DNA of 41,138 nt from Syntrophobacterales bacterium (GCA_026992355.1 JALXAE010000262.1:1-41138); one strand, 5' to 3'; positions 24,611 through 35,181 are shown, counted from the stretch's first letter. The notes: generated by a model not told the origin, from the sequence alone. Translations and numbers: made by a program.

Positions 24611-24913
24611 ATGATGAGGTTGCGTCCGCTTCATGATAGGGTTATAGTCCAGAGAATCGAAGAGGAAACAAAGACTCCTGGTGGAATTATCATTCCCGAT
24701 ACCGCTAAAGAAAAACCCCAGCAGGGCAAGATTATTGCCGTAGGAAATGGAAAGCTTCTTGAAGATGGCAAGGTAATTCCCCTAACCGTTAAGGAAGGTG
24801 ACAGGGTACTTTTCTCCAAATATGCAGGAACAGAGGTAAAGGTACAGGGTGAAGAGTATCTTATCATGAGAGAAGACGACATCCTTGCGATTGTTGAAAA
24901 TTCCAGCAAGTAA
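24611..24913 (+). CDS. groES: Co-chaperonin GroES
   Basis: A 100-residue Cpn10: [22 protein letters not shown] (mobile loop region), then GKIIAVGNG and [11 protein letters not shown], with [15 protein letters not shown] at the end. It caps GroEL during folding. GGAGGG precedes two adjacent ATGs (24611, 24614). A CIRCE element lies 66 nt upstream, and groEL follows after 24 nt. Confidence 0.97.
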   Translation: MMRLRPLHDRVIVQRIEEETKTPGGIIIPDTAKEKPQQGKIIAVGNGKLLEDGKVIPLTVKEGDRVLFSKYAGTEVKVQGEEYLIMREDDILAIVENSSK

Positions 24914-24922
24914 GACGGATAA

Positions 24923-26554
<1,632 letters not shown>

Positions 26555-26566
26555 TGAGAAATAAAA

Positions 26567-26595
26567 GAGGGGGGCTTTTCATAGCCCCCTTTCTT
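26567..26595. terminator. Bidirectional Rho-independent terminator after groEL
   Basis: A stem of ten pairs (GAGGGGGGCT / AGCCCCCTTT, with two G-U pairs; arms 26567-26576 and 26583-26592), loop TTTCAT. On the plus strand it is followed by a modest CTT tail; on the minus strand it is followed by CTCTTTTATTT, so it can also end the trxB transcript, whose coding region stops 28 nt away. Confidence 0.8.
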
Positions 26596-26622
26596 AATTT
26601 CAAATGCCAAGTTTCCTTCACT

Positions 26623-27537
26623 TTATTCGGCTGTTTTTATTTTCCTGACGTAGGAAGCAGCCTCAATGCCAGCTACGCAACCTTCACCTACTGCTTTAGC
26701 AATTTGCCACGGAGGCCCACAAATATCCCCTGCAGCGTAAACTCCAGGGACATTGGTTTCTTGCCTTTTGTTGGTCACAATAAATTGGAGGGTTTCAGGA
26801 TCCAACTGCACACCCAGAGAAGCTGCTAATTCAATGGCTCCTTTAGCACCAAGCTCAATGAATACACCTTCAACATTAATAATGTTTCCATTATCCAGAA
26901 GAACACCCGTAACACCCTTTTCATCCCCAAGGATCTTTATAACTCGGGTATTTTCATGAATAATTACCGAACTATTTCTAACTTGATTATCCAGGTTCTC
27001 AGTCACCCGCAGTCGTGAATCACAGATTAAGTGAACTTCGTGAGAATAGAACAACATTGTAAATGCACCTGACACAGCAGCGCTTTCACAACCAATTACA
27101 GCAACCGGTTTGTTCCTGAAAAAGTTTGCATCACACTCAACACAATAACTAACCCCCTTCCCCAAAAACTCCTTTTCGCCGGGAACCCCCAAACGCTTTC
27201 TTGAAACTCCCATGGCAAAAACAACAGCAAGACAACTAATTACCCTACCGCTTTCAGTCTGAATTTCAAAGCCATTGCCACTTGGCTTTATAGAGATCAC
27301 ATCTTCGTCAATAAACTCAGCTCCTGCCTGTTGAGCCTGAATTCGACCCTGTTCAATAAGATCTACGCCCGTAATTCCGGGAATACAGCAATAATTCTCA
27401 ATATGAGCATTGTATGCACTACTTTTATGGATCTTGCCCAGTACAACCACCTTGACTTTCTTTCTAGCAGCATGTATTGCCGCTTGCAAGCCGGCAGGCC
27501 CGGTACCTATTACCACAACATCACAAAACAATTCCAT
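26623..27537 (-). CDS. Thioredoxin-reductase-like flavoprotein lacking NADPH motifs
   Basis: A 304-residue low-Mr thioredoxin reductase homologue. FAD site: VIGTGPAGL (about 9-17) and the C-terminal YAAGDICG. Redox disulfide: C132-V-E-C135. The NADPH region is unusual: where canonical TrxB has GGGxxA and HRRxxxR, this has VIGCESAA (about 147-154) and CDSRLRV. NADPH use is therefore doubtful; ferredoxin-dependent (FFTR/DFTR-like) reduction or a non-NADPH donor is an alternative, and NADH cannot be excluded. GGGAG precedes the ATG. It lies 27 nt downstream of the acyl-CoA ligase gene, so it shares its operon. Confidence 0.85.
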   Translation of the reverse strand: MELFCDVVVIGTGPAGLQAAIHAARKKVKVVVLGKIHKSSAYNAHIENYCCIPGITGVDLIEQGRIQAQQAGAEFIDEDVISIKPSGNGFEIQTESGRVISCLAVVFAMGVSRKRLGVPGEKEFLGKGVSYCVECDANFFRNKPVAVIGCESAAVSGAFTMLFYSHEVHLICDSRLRVTENLDNQVRNSSVIIHENTRVIKILGDEKGVTGVLLDNGNIINVEGVFIELGAKGAIELAASLGVQLDPETLQFIVTNKRQETNVPGVYAAGDICGPPWQIAKAVGEGCVAGIEAASYVRKIKTAE

Positions 27538-27564
27538 GAGTTGGACTCCCAGTAACGCAAATAA

Positions 27565-29220
27565 TTACAACATCTCTCTGACTTGCTGACGAATAACCTT
27601 TTTATCCAGTTTACCGACGCTGGTCTTCGGAATCTGGTCAACAAACAGTATCCTATCGGGAACCCCCCATTTAGATATAGTTCCCTTTTCTACAAACTTT
27701 AAATAGAAATTCTTGAGTTCCTCTTCGTCCACCTTGCCAGCAAACTCCTTCTTTAGGACCACCAGAACCACCGGTCGTTCTCCCCACTTCTCGTCAGGTA
27801 CTCCAACAGCGGCAGCCTCACTAACTGCTTCGTGCTGCAAGATAATATTTTCTAAATCCAGTGAAGATATCCACTCACCTCCTGTCTTTATTACATCCTT
27901 TATTCTGTCAGTAATCTTAAGGTAACCTCTCTCGTCAATGTAACCCACATCGCCCGTATGCAGCCATCCGTTAGCCCATAGTTCCTCACTCTTTTCAGGA
28001 TCCTTAAAATAACCTTGAGTCAACCAGGGGCATCTAACCACTATTTCACCGGTAGATTTTCCATCATGGGGTAGAAACTCGCCTTCTGCATTCACGATAT
28101 CAAGATTAACAAGGGGTATTGGAATACCCGTTTTTGTGCGAATCTTAACCTGCTTATCCAAATTCCAATCGATCATATCAGGCCTTAAATTAGCCAGGGT
28201 TAGCACGGGGCATGTTTCCGACATGCCATAGCCTGTGTAAACATCTATTCCTCGTCTCAACGCTTCCTTACAAAGAGCTTCAGGTAGAGCTGAACCACCG
28301 ATTATTACTCTCCAGCAAGACAAATCAATTTCATTGGACAGAGGATGGCTGAGTAACATGTGAAGAATTGTAGGAACACAATGGCTGAAGGTCACTCCTT
28401 CTTTTTCAATTAAACGAAGAAGAAATTCCGGATCATATCTTCCCGGGTAAATCTGTTTAATTCCCAGCATAGTAGCCACATACGGCAAGCCCCAGGCGTG
28501 CACGTGAAACATCGGTGTTATAGGCATGTAAACATCATCAACAGTTATTCCCTTTCCTCCCGGCTTTAAAGCGTTAGCGCCGGCAACAGTGCCCAAGGTA
28601 TGCAAAACCAGCTGCCTATGGCTGAAATACACTCCTTTAGGCAACCCTGTAGTACCTGTCGTATAAAAGGTGGTTGCCTTAGTGTTTTCATCAAAATCTG
28701 GGAAATCGTAGTCGGGAGAAGCATTTTTTAACAAAGCTTCATATTCCCCATCAAAATCACTCCCAGAAGACAAAGCTCCAAAATCATCCTGAAGTAATAT
28801 AAACGCCTTTACTGTAGCTAATTTATCTTTGACCATATCAATAAGAGGAACAAAGTCAGAGTGTACAAGCAAGACATCATCCTCAGCATGATTTATGGTA
28901 TATACAATTTGCTCCGGAGAAAGGCGAACGTTAATCGTGTGCAAAACGGCTCCCATCATAGGCACAGCAAAGAAGCATTCGAGATACCTATGGGAATCCC
29001 AATCCATCACACCGACCGTATCTCCAGGTTTAACTCCCAGGTCCGATAGGGCATTGGCTAATTTACCTATCCTCTGGAAAAATTCATCATAGGTCTGCTT
29101 ATAAACATCACGATACTTAATTTCCTGATCCCTGGCTATTCTTTGGGGTGTATGTAAAAGATGTTTGATAAGCAAAGGAAACTCATAGGCAGACGGTGTT
29201 TTTTCTATAAGCTGTGCCAT
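27565..29220 (-). CDS. Acyl-CoA ligase (AMP-binding, medium/long-chain type)
   Basis: A 551-residue ANL-superfamily ligase that adenylates a carboxylic acid and transfers it to CoA. P-loop motif TFYTTGTTGLPKG (near 188-200), then GYGMSETCP, GWLHTGD, and the C-terminal hinge/Lys motif DRIKDVIKTGGEW and KTSVGKLDKKVI. The opening (MAQLIEKTPSAYEFPLLI) matches the AlkK/FadD-like fatty-acid subgroup, but substrate length is not visible. Shine-Dalgarno GGGAGG lies 8 nt before the ATG. Neighbours: CBS-ACT gene 128 nt upstream and trxB-like gene 27 nt downstream. Confidence 0.92.
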   Translation of the reverse strand: MAQLIEKTPSAYEFPLLIKHLLHTPQRIARDQEIKYRDVYKQTYDEFFQRIGKLANALSDLGVKPGDTVGVMDWDSHRYLECFFAVPMMGAVLHTINVRLSPEQIVYTINHAEDDVLLVHSDFVPLIDMVKDKLATVKAFILLQDDFGALSSGSDFDGEYEALLKNASPDYDFPDFDENTKATTFYTTGTTGLPKGVYFSHRQLVLHTLGTVAGANALKPGGKGITVDDVYMPITPMFHVHAWGLPYVATMLGIKQIYPGRYDPEFLLRLIEKEGVTFSHCVPTILHMLLSHPLSNEIDLSCWRVIIGGSALPEALCKEALRRGIDVYTGYGMSETCPVLTLANLRPDMIDWNLDKQVKIRTKTGIPIPLVNLDIVNAEGEFLPHDGKSTGEIVVRCPWLTQGYFKDPEKSEELWANGWLHTGDVGYIDERGYLKITDRIKDVIKTGGEWISSLDLENIILQHEAVSEAAAVGVPDEKWGERPVVLVVLKKEFAGKVDEEELKNFYLKFVEKGTISKWGVPDRILFVDQIPKTSVGKLDKKVIRQQVREML

Positions 29221-29348
29221 GCTTATAACCTCCCATGTGTTATTTATGCTAACTAAGGTCCCATGCTCCCGCGCACCCTATGTATTTTAAAAACAATTTT
29301 TTTCTGCTAAGGAAAGAATATCGCTCATCAGGATGTACACAGAAGTTC

Positions 29349-30023
29349 TCAGGACGGAAGGTATGGAGTCAGATCATCTGTGTATTCTGTGAGAACTCTG
29401 AATCCATTTTCTTCAAGCACTTCCTTAGCTTTTTCGATCACATTCTGTCGAAACCTTAGGAGCAATTGCCACACGCCTTCATAGTTAGGCAATGGATGGG
29501 ACATTATACTCCGAATATTTATACCGTGATTAGCGAGTATTGAGGTTATTTCACCTAAAACCCCCACTTTGTCCTTAACTAAAATGGTAAGTCGACCACT
29601 GTCATCACTCATTCCCATAGCCTTGAGAAGCACTTCCATTAAATCAACAGTGGTTATTATACCCACAAGCTTCGCTTCATCATTTAAAACAGGTAAACAT
29701 CCTATTTTGTGATCATGCATGATAAGCGCCGCTCGCTCAATGGTCATATCAGGAGTTGCCGTGATTATGTTTTTTTTCATAATACCTTCTACTGTAATTT
29801 TCTGAAGAATATAAGTAAGCTCGTAAACACTCAATGTAGTTGCAGGGGACGCCCACGCTTCTCTAATATCTCTGTCCGTAACCAGCCCTACGAGCCTACC
29901 TTTTTCATCAGTTACAGGAAGATGAGAAATGTTATTTTCCTTCATAAGATCTCTTGCTTTCATAATAGGAGTGTCTGGATCAATTGTTATCAACCTTGTG
30001 GTCATGTGCCATCCAACATACAT
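29349..30023 (-). CDS. CBS-pair and ACT domain regulatory protein (AcuB-like)
   Basis: A 224-residue protein with two CBS motifs (about 8-60, TTRLITIDPDTPIMKARDLM; about 75-135, IITATPDMTIERAALIMHD) and a C-terminal ACT domain (about 145-215, LTILVKDKVGVLGEITSIL). CBS pairs bind adenine nucleotides; ACT domains bind small effectors such as amino acids. It is likely an energy- or metabolite-sensing regulator. AGGAGG lies 8 nt before the ATG, 23 nt after mreB. Confidence 0.9.
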   Translation of the reverse strand: MYVGWHMTTRLITIDPDTPIMKARDLMKENNISHLPVTDEKGRLVGLVTDRDIREAWASPATTLSVYELTYILQKITVEGIMKKNIITATPDMTIERAALIMHDHKIGCLPVLNDEAKLVGIITTVDLMEVLLKAMGMSDDSGRLTILVKDKVGVLGEITSILANHGINIRSIMSHPLPNYEGVWQLLLRFRQNVIEKAKEVLEENGFRVLTEYTDDLTPYLPS

Positions 30024-30046
30024 AATTGAAGCCTCCTGCTTATGAT

Positions 30047-31069
30047 TTAATTAATAAACACCGACTTATAGTAGCCGGTATTTTCTATAACCGTTCCAGC
30101 TCCTCTAACAATGGCAGTAAGAGGATCTTCATCAACATGAACCGGTAAACCAGTTTCTTTTTTTATTAATTTGTCCAACCCTTTAAGCAGAGCGCCACCT
30201 CCTGCAAGCCAAATACCGCGAGAATGAATATCCGCAGCAAGTTCAGGCGGCGTCTTTTCAAAGGCCCGTTTGATCGATTCGATTATAACCTGTGTGGGCT
30301 CCTGGAGAGCTTCACGAATTTCCTGATCGGTTACATAAAAATTTTTCGGAATACCGGTCAATATCTCCTTGCCTGTAACTTTTAGCTTAAGAGGCTTAGA
30401 AAAAGGAATGGCTGATCCTATTTTCATTTTTATTTTTTCAGCTACCAATTCACTAATAATCATTTGATGCTTTTTCTGAACGTATCTGACAATGGCCTCA
30501 TTAGCTTCGTCACCCGCTACCCTCACCGATTCACTATAAGCAACAGCAAACATGGATATCACTGCCACCTCGGTTGTTCCCCCTCCAATATCAACAACCA
30601 TGCTACCTTCAGGTTGATCAATCGGAAGTCCCGCTCCTATTGCTGCGGCCATCGGCTCTTCAAGCAACATTACCTTGCCCGCTCCTGCTTGCTCTGCAGC
30701 TTCAATAACGGCTCTTTTTTCCACAGCCGTTATTCCTGTCGGCACAGCAACAACAAGCTTTGGCTTAACAAGTTGTTTTCTTCTGAGAACTGAACTAATA
30801 AAATACTTTATCATAACACTGGTAATTTCAAAATCAGCGATAACGCCATCTTTCAGAGGTCTTATGGTAACAATGTCTTCACCATGCTTTCCTATCATTT
30901 CCTTAGCAGCATGACCTACAGCTACAACTTGATAATCACTTCTTCTGATTGCAACTACGGATGGTTCGTTCAAGACAATTCCCTGACCTCGCAGGTATAT
31001 CAGGGTGTTTGCCGTACCAAGATCCATGGCAAGATCTCTCGCAAAAAAACTCAACAGTTTTCTCAACAT
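30047..31069 (-). CDS. mreB: Rod-shape-determining actin homologue MreB
   Basis: A 340-residue MreB: the actin phosphate-1 loop (MDLGTANTLIY), the second phosphate loop (VDIGGGTTEVAVIS) and the adenosine motif (GGGALLKGLD). MreB filaments guide lateral cell-wall synthesis, so the organism is probably a rod. GGAG lies before the ATG. It is not followed by mreC/mreD but by the CBS-ACT gene, an atypical arrangement. Divergent from the nuclease gene 154 nt away. Confidence 0.97.
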   Translation of the reverse strand: MLRKLLSFFARDLAMDLGTANTLIYLRGQGIVLNEPSVVAIRRSDYQVVAVGHAAKEMIGKHGEDIVTIRPLKDGVIADFEITSVMIKYFISSVLRRKQLVKPKLVVAVPTGITAVEKRAVIEAAEQAGAGKVMLLEEPMAAAIGAGLPIDQPEGSMVVDIGGGTTEVAVISMFAVAYSESVRVAGDEANEAIVRYVQKKHQMIISELVAEKIKMKIGSAIPFSKPLKLKVTGKEILTGIPKNFYVTDQEIREALQEPTQVIIESIKRAFEKTPPELAADIHSRGIWLAGGGALLKGLDKLIKKETGLPVHVDEDPLTAIVRGAGTVIENTGYYKSVFIN

Positions 31070-31181
31070 ATCCTACTCCATCAAAGCTCAGCCATTTCCA
31101 CTGGACAATTCGAAATGACATTTTTGCAAAGCCTGCATTGTACTTTTGTAAACATCGTTATACATTTATTATCGAAGCAAA

Positions 31182-31205
31182 CAAAAGGTCAAATCAAACC
31201 TTTTG
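31182..31205 (+). other. Hairpin in the leader of the nuclease gene
   Basis: CAAAAGGT (31182-31189) and ACCTTTTG (31198-31205) form a perfect 8-bp stem with an 8-nt loop. It sits just before the Shine-Dalgarno (GGAG) of the gene at 31224. Possible translational control or an operator; no stronger claim is justified. Confidence 0.35.
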
Positions 31206-31223
31206 CTAATTTAGGAGTCTATT

Positions 31224-31886
31224 ATGGATAACAAACCTCATTATAAAATGAGCAGCATCGTTTTTATTATATTTTTTTCAATAAGTCTTCTTGTTTTTGT
31301 ACCAAATTATACAACATCCTTTGACCTTCCCCGTTCTGGCAGGGTCATAGCGGTGTTCGATGGTGATACAATAATGTTAAAAGGAGGAATAAAAATTCGC
31401 TATCTTGGCATCGACGCACCGGAAATTGCGCACGACGACAAACCTGCCGATTGTTATGGCCGGGAAGCAAAATGGTACAACCATAAACTTGTGTATGGCA
31501 AGATTGTCACCCTAAAATACGACAGAGAGAAGAAGGACCGCCATGGGCGCCTTTTAGCTTACGTTTATACCCCCGATGGCAAATGCGTTAACGCTGAATT
31601 AATAAAGCATGGCTATGCCTTTGTCTTTAGAAAACCGGAGGGATTCAAAAAGCTGGTACACTTCTTACGATTGCAGGATCTCGCCATGCAAAAAAGGCGA
31701 GGCATGTGGGGATTCTGCAAAACGAAGCGTGAACGTTTTTATATTGGTAACAAAAACAGCTTTGTCTTCCACAGACCATCGTGCCCTTATGGCAAAAGAA
31801 CAAGCATTAGAAATAGAATCATATTCCGTACCAGAGAAGAAGCTTTTAGAGAAGGCTTTCATCCATGCAGACGATGCAAACCCTGA
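31224..31886 (+). CDS. Secreted/anchored thermonuclease (SNase-like) with Ada-like zinc domain
   Basis: A 220-residue protein. An N-terminal hydrophobic segment (about 10-27) suggests a signal peptide or anchor. The SNase domain (about 38-165) has the catalytic set: VFDGDT (about 44-49), R59 and E67 (IRYLGIDAPE), and R109 (DRHGRLLAYVY). The C-terminal 45 residues (VFHRPSCPYGKR, then GFHPCRRCKP) form a His/Cys zinc-like module as in Ada N-terminal or related domains. It likely cleaves nucleic acid outside the cytoplasm. GGAG precedes the ATG. It overlaps the Nudix gene by 22 nt. Confidence 0.88.
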   Translation: MDNKPHYKMSSIVFIIFFSISLLVFVPNYTTSFDLPRSGRVIAVFDGDTIMLKGGIKIRYLGIDAPEIAHDDKPADCYGREAKWYNHKLVYGKIVTLKYDREKKDRHGRLLAYVYTPDGKCVNAELIKHGYAFVFRKPEGFKKLVHFLRLQDLAMQKRRGMWGFCKTKRERFYIGNKNSFVFHRPSCPYGKRTSIRNRIIFRTREEAFREGFHPCRRCKP

Positions 31887-32350
31887 AGCGAGGTATATCA
31901 AATAGGCGCTATCCAGACCGTCCCTTAATCGGGGTAGGAGGCATTGTATTTCGCGACGACCACGTGCTACTGGTCAAAAGGGCTAGAGAACCGAGCAAAA
32001 ACAAGTGGTCTATCCCTGGGGGTCTTGTAAAGATAGGCGAGACCCTGGAAATGGCTATAAAAAGAGAGATTTACGAAGAAACAAAAGTGAAAGTTCAAGT
32101 AGTCGATATAGTTGCTATCTTGGATAGAATAATTCGGGATGCCCAAAACAAAATCGAATTTCATTATGTTCTTATTGACTTTTTATGTAAACCACTGTCA
32201 GTAAACGAACCCGTAAGAGGGGACGATTCAAAAGACAGCCGTTACGTGAAATTGTCTGATCTGCATAAATTTTCCCTCACAAGAGGAACGAAAGATGTCA
32301 TCATGCAAGCTTTTCTAAAAAAAGAAAACCCTATTTACTTCAAATTGTAG
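31865..32350 (+). CDS. Nudix hydrolase (ADP-ribose pyrophosphatase-like)
   Basis: A 161-residue Nudix protein. The box reads GGLVKIGETLEMAIKREIYE, continuing ET, so the G-x5-E-x7-REUxEE core is intact; the following conserved Gly is Lys. The N-terminal VGGIVFRDDHVLLVKRAREPS is typical of the ADP-ribose/NUDT9-like group. It cleaves nucleoside-diphosphate linkages; substrate not certain. Start at 31865, with GAAGG 9 nt upstream, or the second ATG three codons later. Overlap of 22 nt with the nuclease gene suggests coupling. Confidence 0.88.
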   Translation: MQTMQTLKRGISNRRYPDRPLIGVGGIVFRDDHVLLVKRAREPSKNKWSIPGGLVKIGETLEMAIKREIYEETKVKVQVVDIVAILDRIIRDAQNKIEFHYVLIDFLCKPLSVNEPVRGDDSKDSRYVKLSDLHKFSLTRGTKDVIMQAFLKKENPIYFKL

Positions 32351-32548
32351 ACCCATTGCATGTTAGGATAAATGAAAATAATCAAGTTGGGTAGAGAAGG
32401 TATCGTTAAACTTTTTTTATTTTGTTTTAAAAATTGAACAACTTTAATTCTGTCCTGAACCTCATACTCAAAACACAAAAAAACCCCTTTTCATTCAACT
32501 GCAGAAATACCTTCCCAAAAATCTTTTGTTACTTCTTTTATTCAGTAA

Positions 32549-33067
32549 CTATTTATTTTGAGGTTTTGGGGCCAGAACCATTACCAGATTACGCCCTTCC
32601 TCCTTTGGGCTTTGTTCAACAACTGCCTCTTCCTCAAGTTCCCCCTTTATCCGCTCCAATATTTGATATCCCTGATCCTTATATATTACCTCACGTCCCC
32701 TGAATAAAATTGTAACCTTCGCTTTATTCTTTTGGGATAGGAATCTTTTTATATGCCTAAGTTTCGTCTGAAAGTCATGTTCATCAGTTTTAGGGCGGAG
32801 TTTTATTTCTTTCACCTGAATAACTGTTTGTTTTTTCCTGGCTTCCTGAGATTTCTTGCTAAGCTGGTATTTATACTTACCATAATCCATTATCTTGCAT
32901 ACCGGCGGATTGGCTTGAGGTGCCACTTCCACCAGGTCAAGCCCCTCTTCCTCGGCAATCTGGAGAGCTTGAGATAGGGGCACTACTCCCAGCTGTTTAC
33001 CCTCCGAATTTATGAGCCTTACTTCTCGAGCTCTAATCTGGCTGTTTACTCGTACTTCCTTTTCCAG
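32549..33067 (-). CDS. infC: Translation initiation factor IF-3, probable CUG start
   Basis: Reading upstream from a GTG at 32983 keeps an open frame that completes the IF-3 N-terminus: E-K-E-V-R-V-N-S-Q-I-R-A-R-E-V-R-L-I-N-S, so the GTG is an internal Val. The C-terminal domain (VKEIKLRPKTDEHDFQTKLR, then GRE and VMVLAPK) is normal. No AUG, GUG or UUG lies in frame before the stop at 33095. A CUG at 33067 lies 8 nt after a perfect AAGGAGG, giving 172 residues plus start. infC genes commonly use rare start codons, through which IF-3 represses its own translation. thrS ends 22 nt upstream. Confidence 0.92.
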   Translation of the reverse strand: MEKEVRVNSQIRAREVRLINSEGKQLGVVPLSQALQIAEEEGLDLVEVAPQANPPVCKIMDYGKYKYQLSKKSQEARKKQTVIQVKEIKLRPKTDEHDFQTKLRHIKRFLSQKNKAKVTILFRGREVIYKDQGYQILERIKGELEEEAVVEQSPKEEGRNLVMVLAPKPQNK

Positions 33068-33089
33068 GGCTAATCCCTCCTTGTTTTTT

Positions 33090-35033
33090 TTAAATTATTC
33101 CTAATCCAACACGCCCCTTTGTCTCTTCGCGACATTCTTTTTCAAGAAAATCTATAAATTCCTCAACCTTCATCATACCTAGTTGCTTTCCGTCCCTTTT
33201 TCTAGGGTTTATACATCCAGCCTCCACCTCTCGATCCCCTATAACCAGCATGTAGGGAATCTTTTGAACTTGAGCTTCCCTTATCTTGAAACCCAATTTC
33301 TCATTCCTGTCATCCAATTCCACACGAACACCGGCATCACGAAGCTGTTCGAACACTCTACTAGCAAATTCAAGCTGACTGTCCGTTACTGTAACAATTA
33401 TAGCCTGAACAGGAGCCAACCAGGACGGAAAAGCTCCAGCATAATGCTCAATCAATATCCCAAGAAAACGCTCCATAGCACCCAGAATTACCCTGTGAAG
33501 CATCACAGGTCTGTGTTTTTGACCATCTGGTCCTATGTAGGTTAGATCAAATCGATCAGGGAGAGTAAAATCACACTGGATAGTTGCACACTGCCACTTC
33601 CTGTTTAGAGCGTCTTTTAACTTCACGTCAATCTTTGGACCATAAAAGGCCCCTTCACCTTCGCAAATTTCATAGGATAATCCCTTATCTCTGAGAGCGT
33701 TGATTAAGGCACCGGTAGCCCTTTCCCAATCCTCATCGGATCCAATGGACTTTTCAGGCCTTGTGCTGATTTCCATTTCATAGGGAAATCCAAACATATC
33801 CATAACATCAATAACGAAATCAATAACTCCCTGGATTTCTGATTGAAGCTGATCGGGGGTGCAGATAATGTGAGCATCATCTTGCGTAAATTGTCGTACC
33901 CTCAAAAGACCATGAAGAACCCCTGATTTCTCGTGCCTATGAACAGTTCCAAGTTCAAAATATCTTATGGGCAGATCCCTATAGCTTCTTACTTTGGATT
34001 TATAAATAAGCATGTGAGCCAGGCAATTCATGGGTTTGATACCATATGACTGCCCTTCTATCTCGGTAAAATACATGAACTCTCTGTAATTATCGAAGTG
34101 TCCCGATTTCTTCCACAGTTCTGTCTTGAGGAGAGTGGGACCCATTACAATCTGGTAACCCCTCCTCAAATGTTCTTTTTTCTCAAACGTTTCAAGAATT
34201 TGCCTTATCAGAGCACCTTTCGGATGGTATATAACCATCCCAGCGCCAACTTCGTCGCTAAACTGGAAAAGATCAAGCTCCTTGCCAAGGCGCCTATGGT
34301 CTCTCTTTTTAGCCTCTTCCAGAAACTCCAAGTACTTCTTTAATGCTTTCTTATCGGCAAAAGCTGTTCCGTATATTCTCTGAAGCATCTGATTGTTTTC
34401 ATCGCCACGCCAATATGCACCCGCGACACTGGTTAATTTGAAAGCTTTAATATATCCGGTATCCGGAACATGGGGTCCTCTACACAGATCAACGAAACTT
34501 CCTTGCTCATAAATGGATACAGCGTCTTCATCCATTTCTTTTAGAAGTTCTACTTTGTAGCTTTCCCCCTTTGATTCGAAAAATTTAATAGCTTCATTTT
34601 TGGGTAGTTCCTTCCTTTGAAAAGTATATCTTTTCTTTATTATCTCCTTCATCCGCTTTTCTATTTTTTCTAAATCATCAGACGAAAAAGGCTTAGGCAC
34701 ATCAAAATCGTAGTAAAATCCATTTTCTATGCTAGGACCTATAGCAACCTTGGCCTCTGGGAATAACTCCTTAACCGCCTGAGCCATAACATGGGAAGTG
34801 CTGTGTCTCAAAATATCCAAGCCTTCTGGAGAATCAATGGACACAGGCGTTATGGTGCCACTCTTTTCAATTGTTCGTGTTAAATCATATAGATCACCAT
34901 TTATCTTTGCCGCAACCCATTTGGGGTCAAGCTTTCCAAAAAGCTTTTCAAGAACATCTTTAACCAGTGCACCATGCGGCACTTCAGCTTTCTCACCTGA
35001 TGGGCTATATACTTCCAAAATCGACTCACTCAT
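33090..35033 (-). CDS. thrS: Threonyl-tRNA synthetase
   Basis: A 647-residue class II synthetase with N-terminal TGS domain (about 1-65), editing domain with [10 protein letters not shown] (about 76-85) and later YAFL-like segments, the class II core with motif 2 ([20 protein letters not shown]), the zinc site Cys (KPMNC) and His (QDDAHI), motif 3 ([12 protein letters not shown]) and an anticodon-binding C-terminus. It charges tRNA-Thr and edits Ser-tRNA-Thr. AAAGGAT lies 9 nt before the ATG. A hairpin with a U-tract ends only 16 nt upstream of the ATG, which points to attenuation. Confidence 0.97.
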   Translation of the reverse strand: MSESILEVYSPSGEKAEVPHGALVKDVLEKLFGKLDPKWVAAKINGDLYDLTRTIEKSGTITPVSIDSPEGLDILRHSTSHVMAQAVKELFPEAKVAIGPSIENGFYYDFDVPKPFSSDDLEKIEKRMKEIIKKRYTFQRKELPKNEAIKFFESKGESYKVELLKEMDEDAVSIYEQGSFVDLCRGPHVPDTGYIKAFKLTSVAGAYWRGDENNQMLQRIYGTAFADKKALKKYLEFLEEAKKRDHRRLGKELDLFQFSDEVGAGMVIYHPKGALIRQILETFEKKEHLRRGYQIVMGPTLLKTELWKKSGHFDNYREFMYFTEIEGQSYGIKPMNCLAHMLIYKSKVRSYRDLPIRYFELGTVHRHEKSGVLHGLLRVRQFTQDDAHIICTPDQLQSEIQGVIDFVIDVMDMFGFPYEMEISTRPEKSIGSDEDWERATGALINALRDKGLSYEICEGEGAFYGPKIDVKLKDALNRKWQCATIQCDFTLPDRFDLTYIGPDGQKHRPVMLHRVILGAMERFLGILIEHYAGAFPSWLAPVQAIIVTVTDSQLEFASRVFEQLRDAGVRVELDDRNEKLGFKIREAQVQKIPYMLVIGDREVEAGCINPRKRDGKQLGMMKVEEFIDFLEKECREETKGRVGLGII

Positions 35034-35048
35034 GTCCGTATCCTTTCA

Positions 35049-35100
35049 CGAATAAAAATAAAAAGCATCGCATACAGGCGATGCCTTTCCTTTTTATTCG
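35049..35100 (-). terminator. thrS leader: Terminator-like hairpin directly before thrS (likely attenuator)
   Basis: Core stem GCATCGC / GCGATGC (35065-35071 and 35078-35084) with a 6-nt loop, followed on the minus strand by TTTTTATTTTT. The flanks CGAATAAAAA (35049-35058) and TTTTTATTCG (35091-35100) are also complementary, so the tract can pair further. The hairpin ends just before the thrS Shine-Dalgarno, leaving no room for a promoter between them; thrS must be read through it. It could also terminate the upstream tRNA-Val transcript. No Thr-rich leader peptide or T-box is seen. Confidence 0.75.
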
Positions 35101-35149
35101 GCTTATAATTATGTTCTGCTTAATCCGCCGATTTGCCCCAAGGAATGAA

Positions 35150-35178
35150 CTTATGGCCTCTTATTTAAGTTTTATCAA
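35150..35178 (-). promoter_or_regulatory. Possible promoter between tRNA-Val and the thrS leader
   Basis: TTGATA (35178-35173), 17-bp spacer, CATAAG (35155-35150). The -10 is weak (4 of 6). It would give a leader of about 110 nt containing the attenuator. Confidence 0.3.
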
Positions 35179-35181
35179 TCC

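Noticed and set aside
32434-32703. An 89-codon plus-strand frame opposite the infC end
   Set aside because: It is antisense to conserved IF-3 sequence and has a poor start.
35049-35181. T-box or threonine-rich leader peptide before thrS
   Set aside because: No specifier loop, T-box bulge or run of Thr codons with a ribosome site could be found; only the hairpin is supported.
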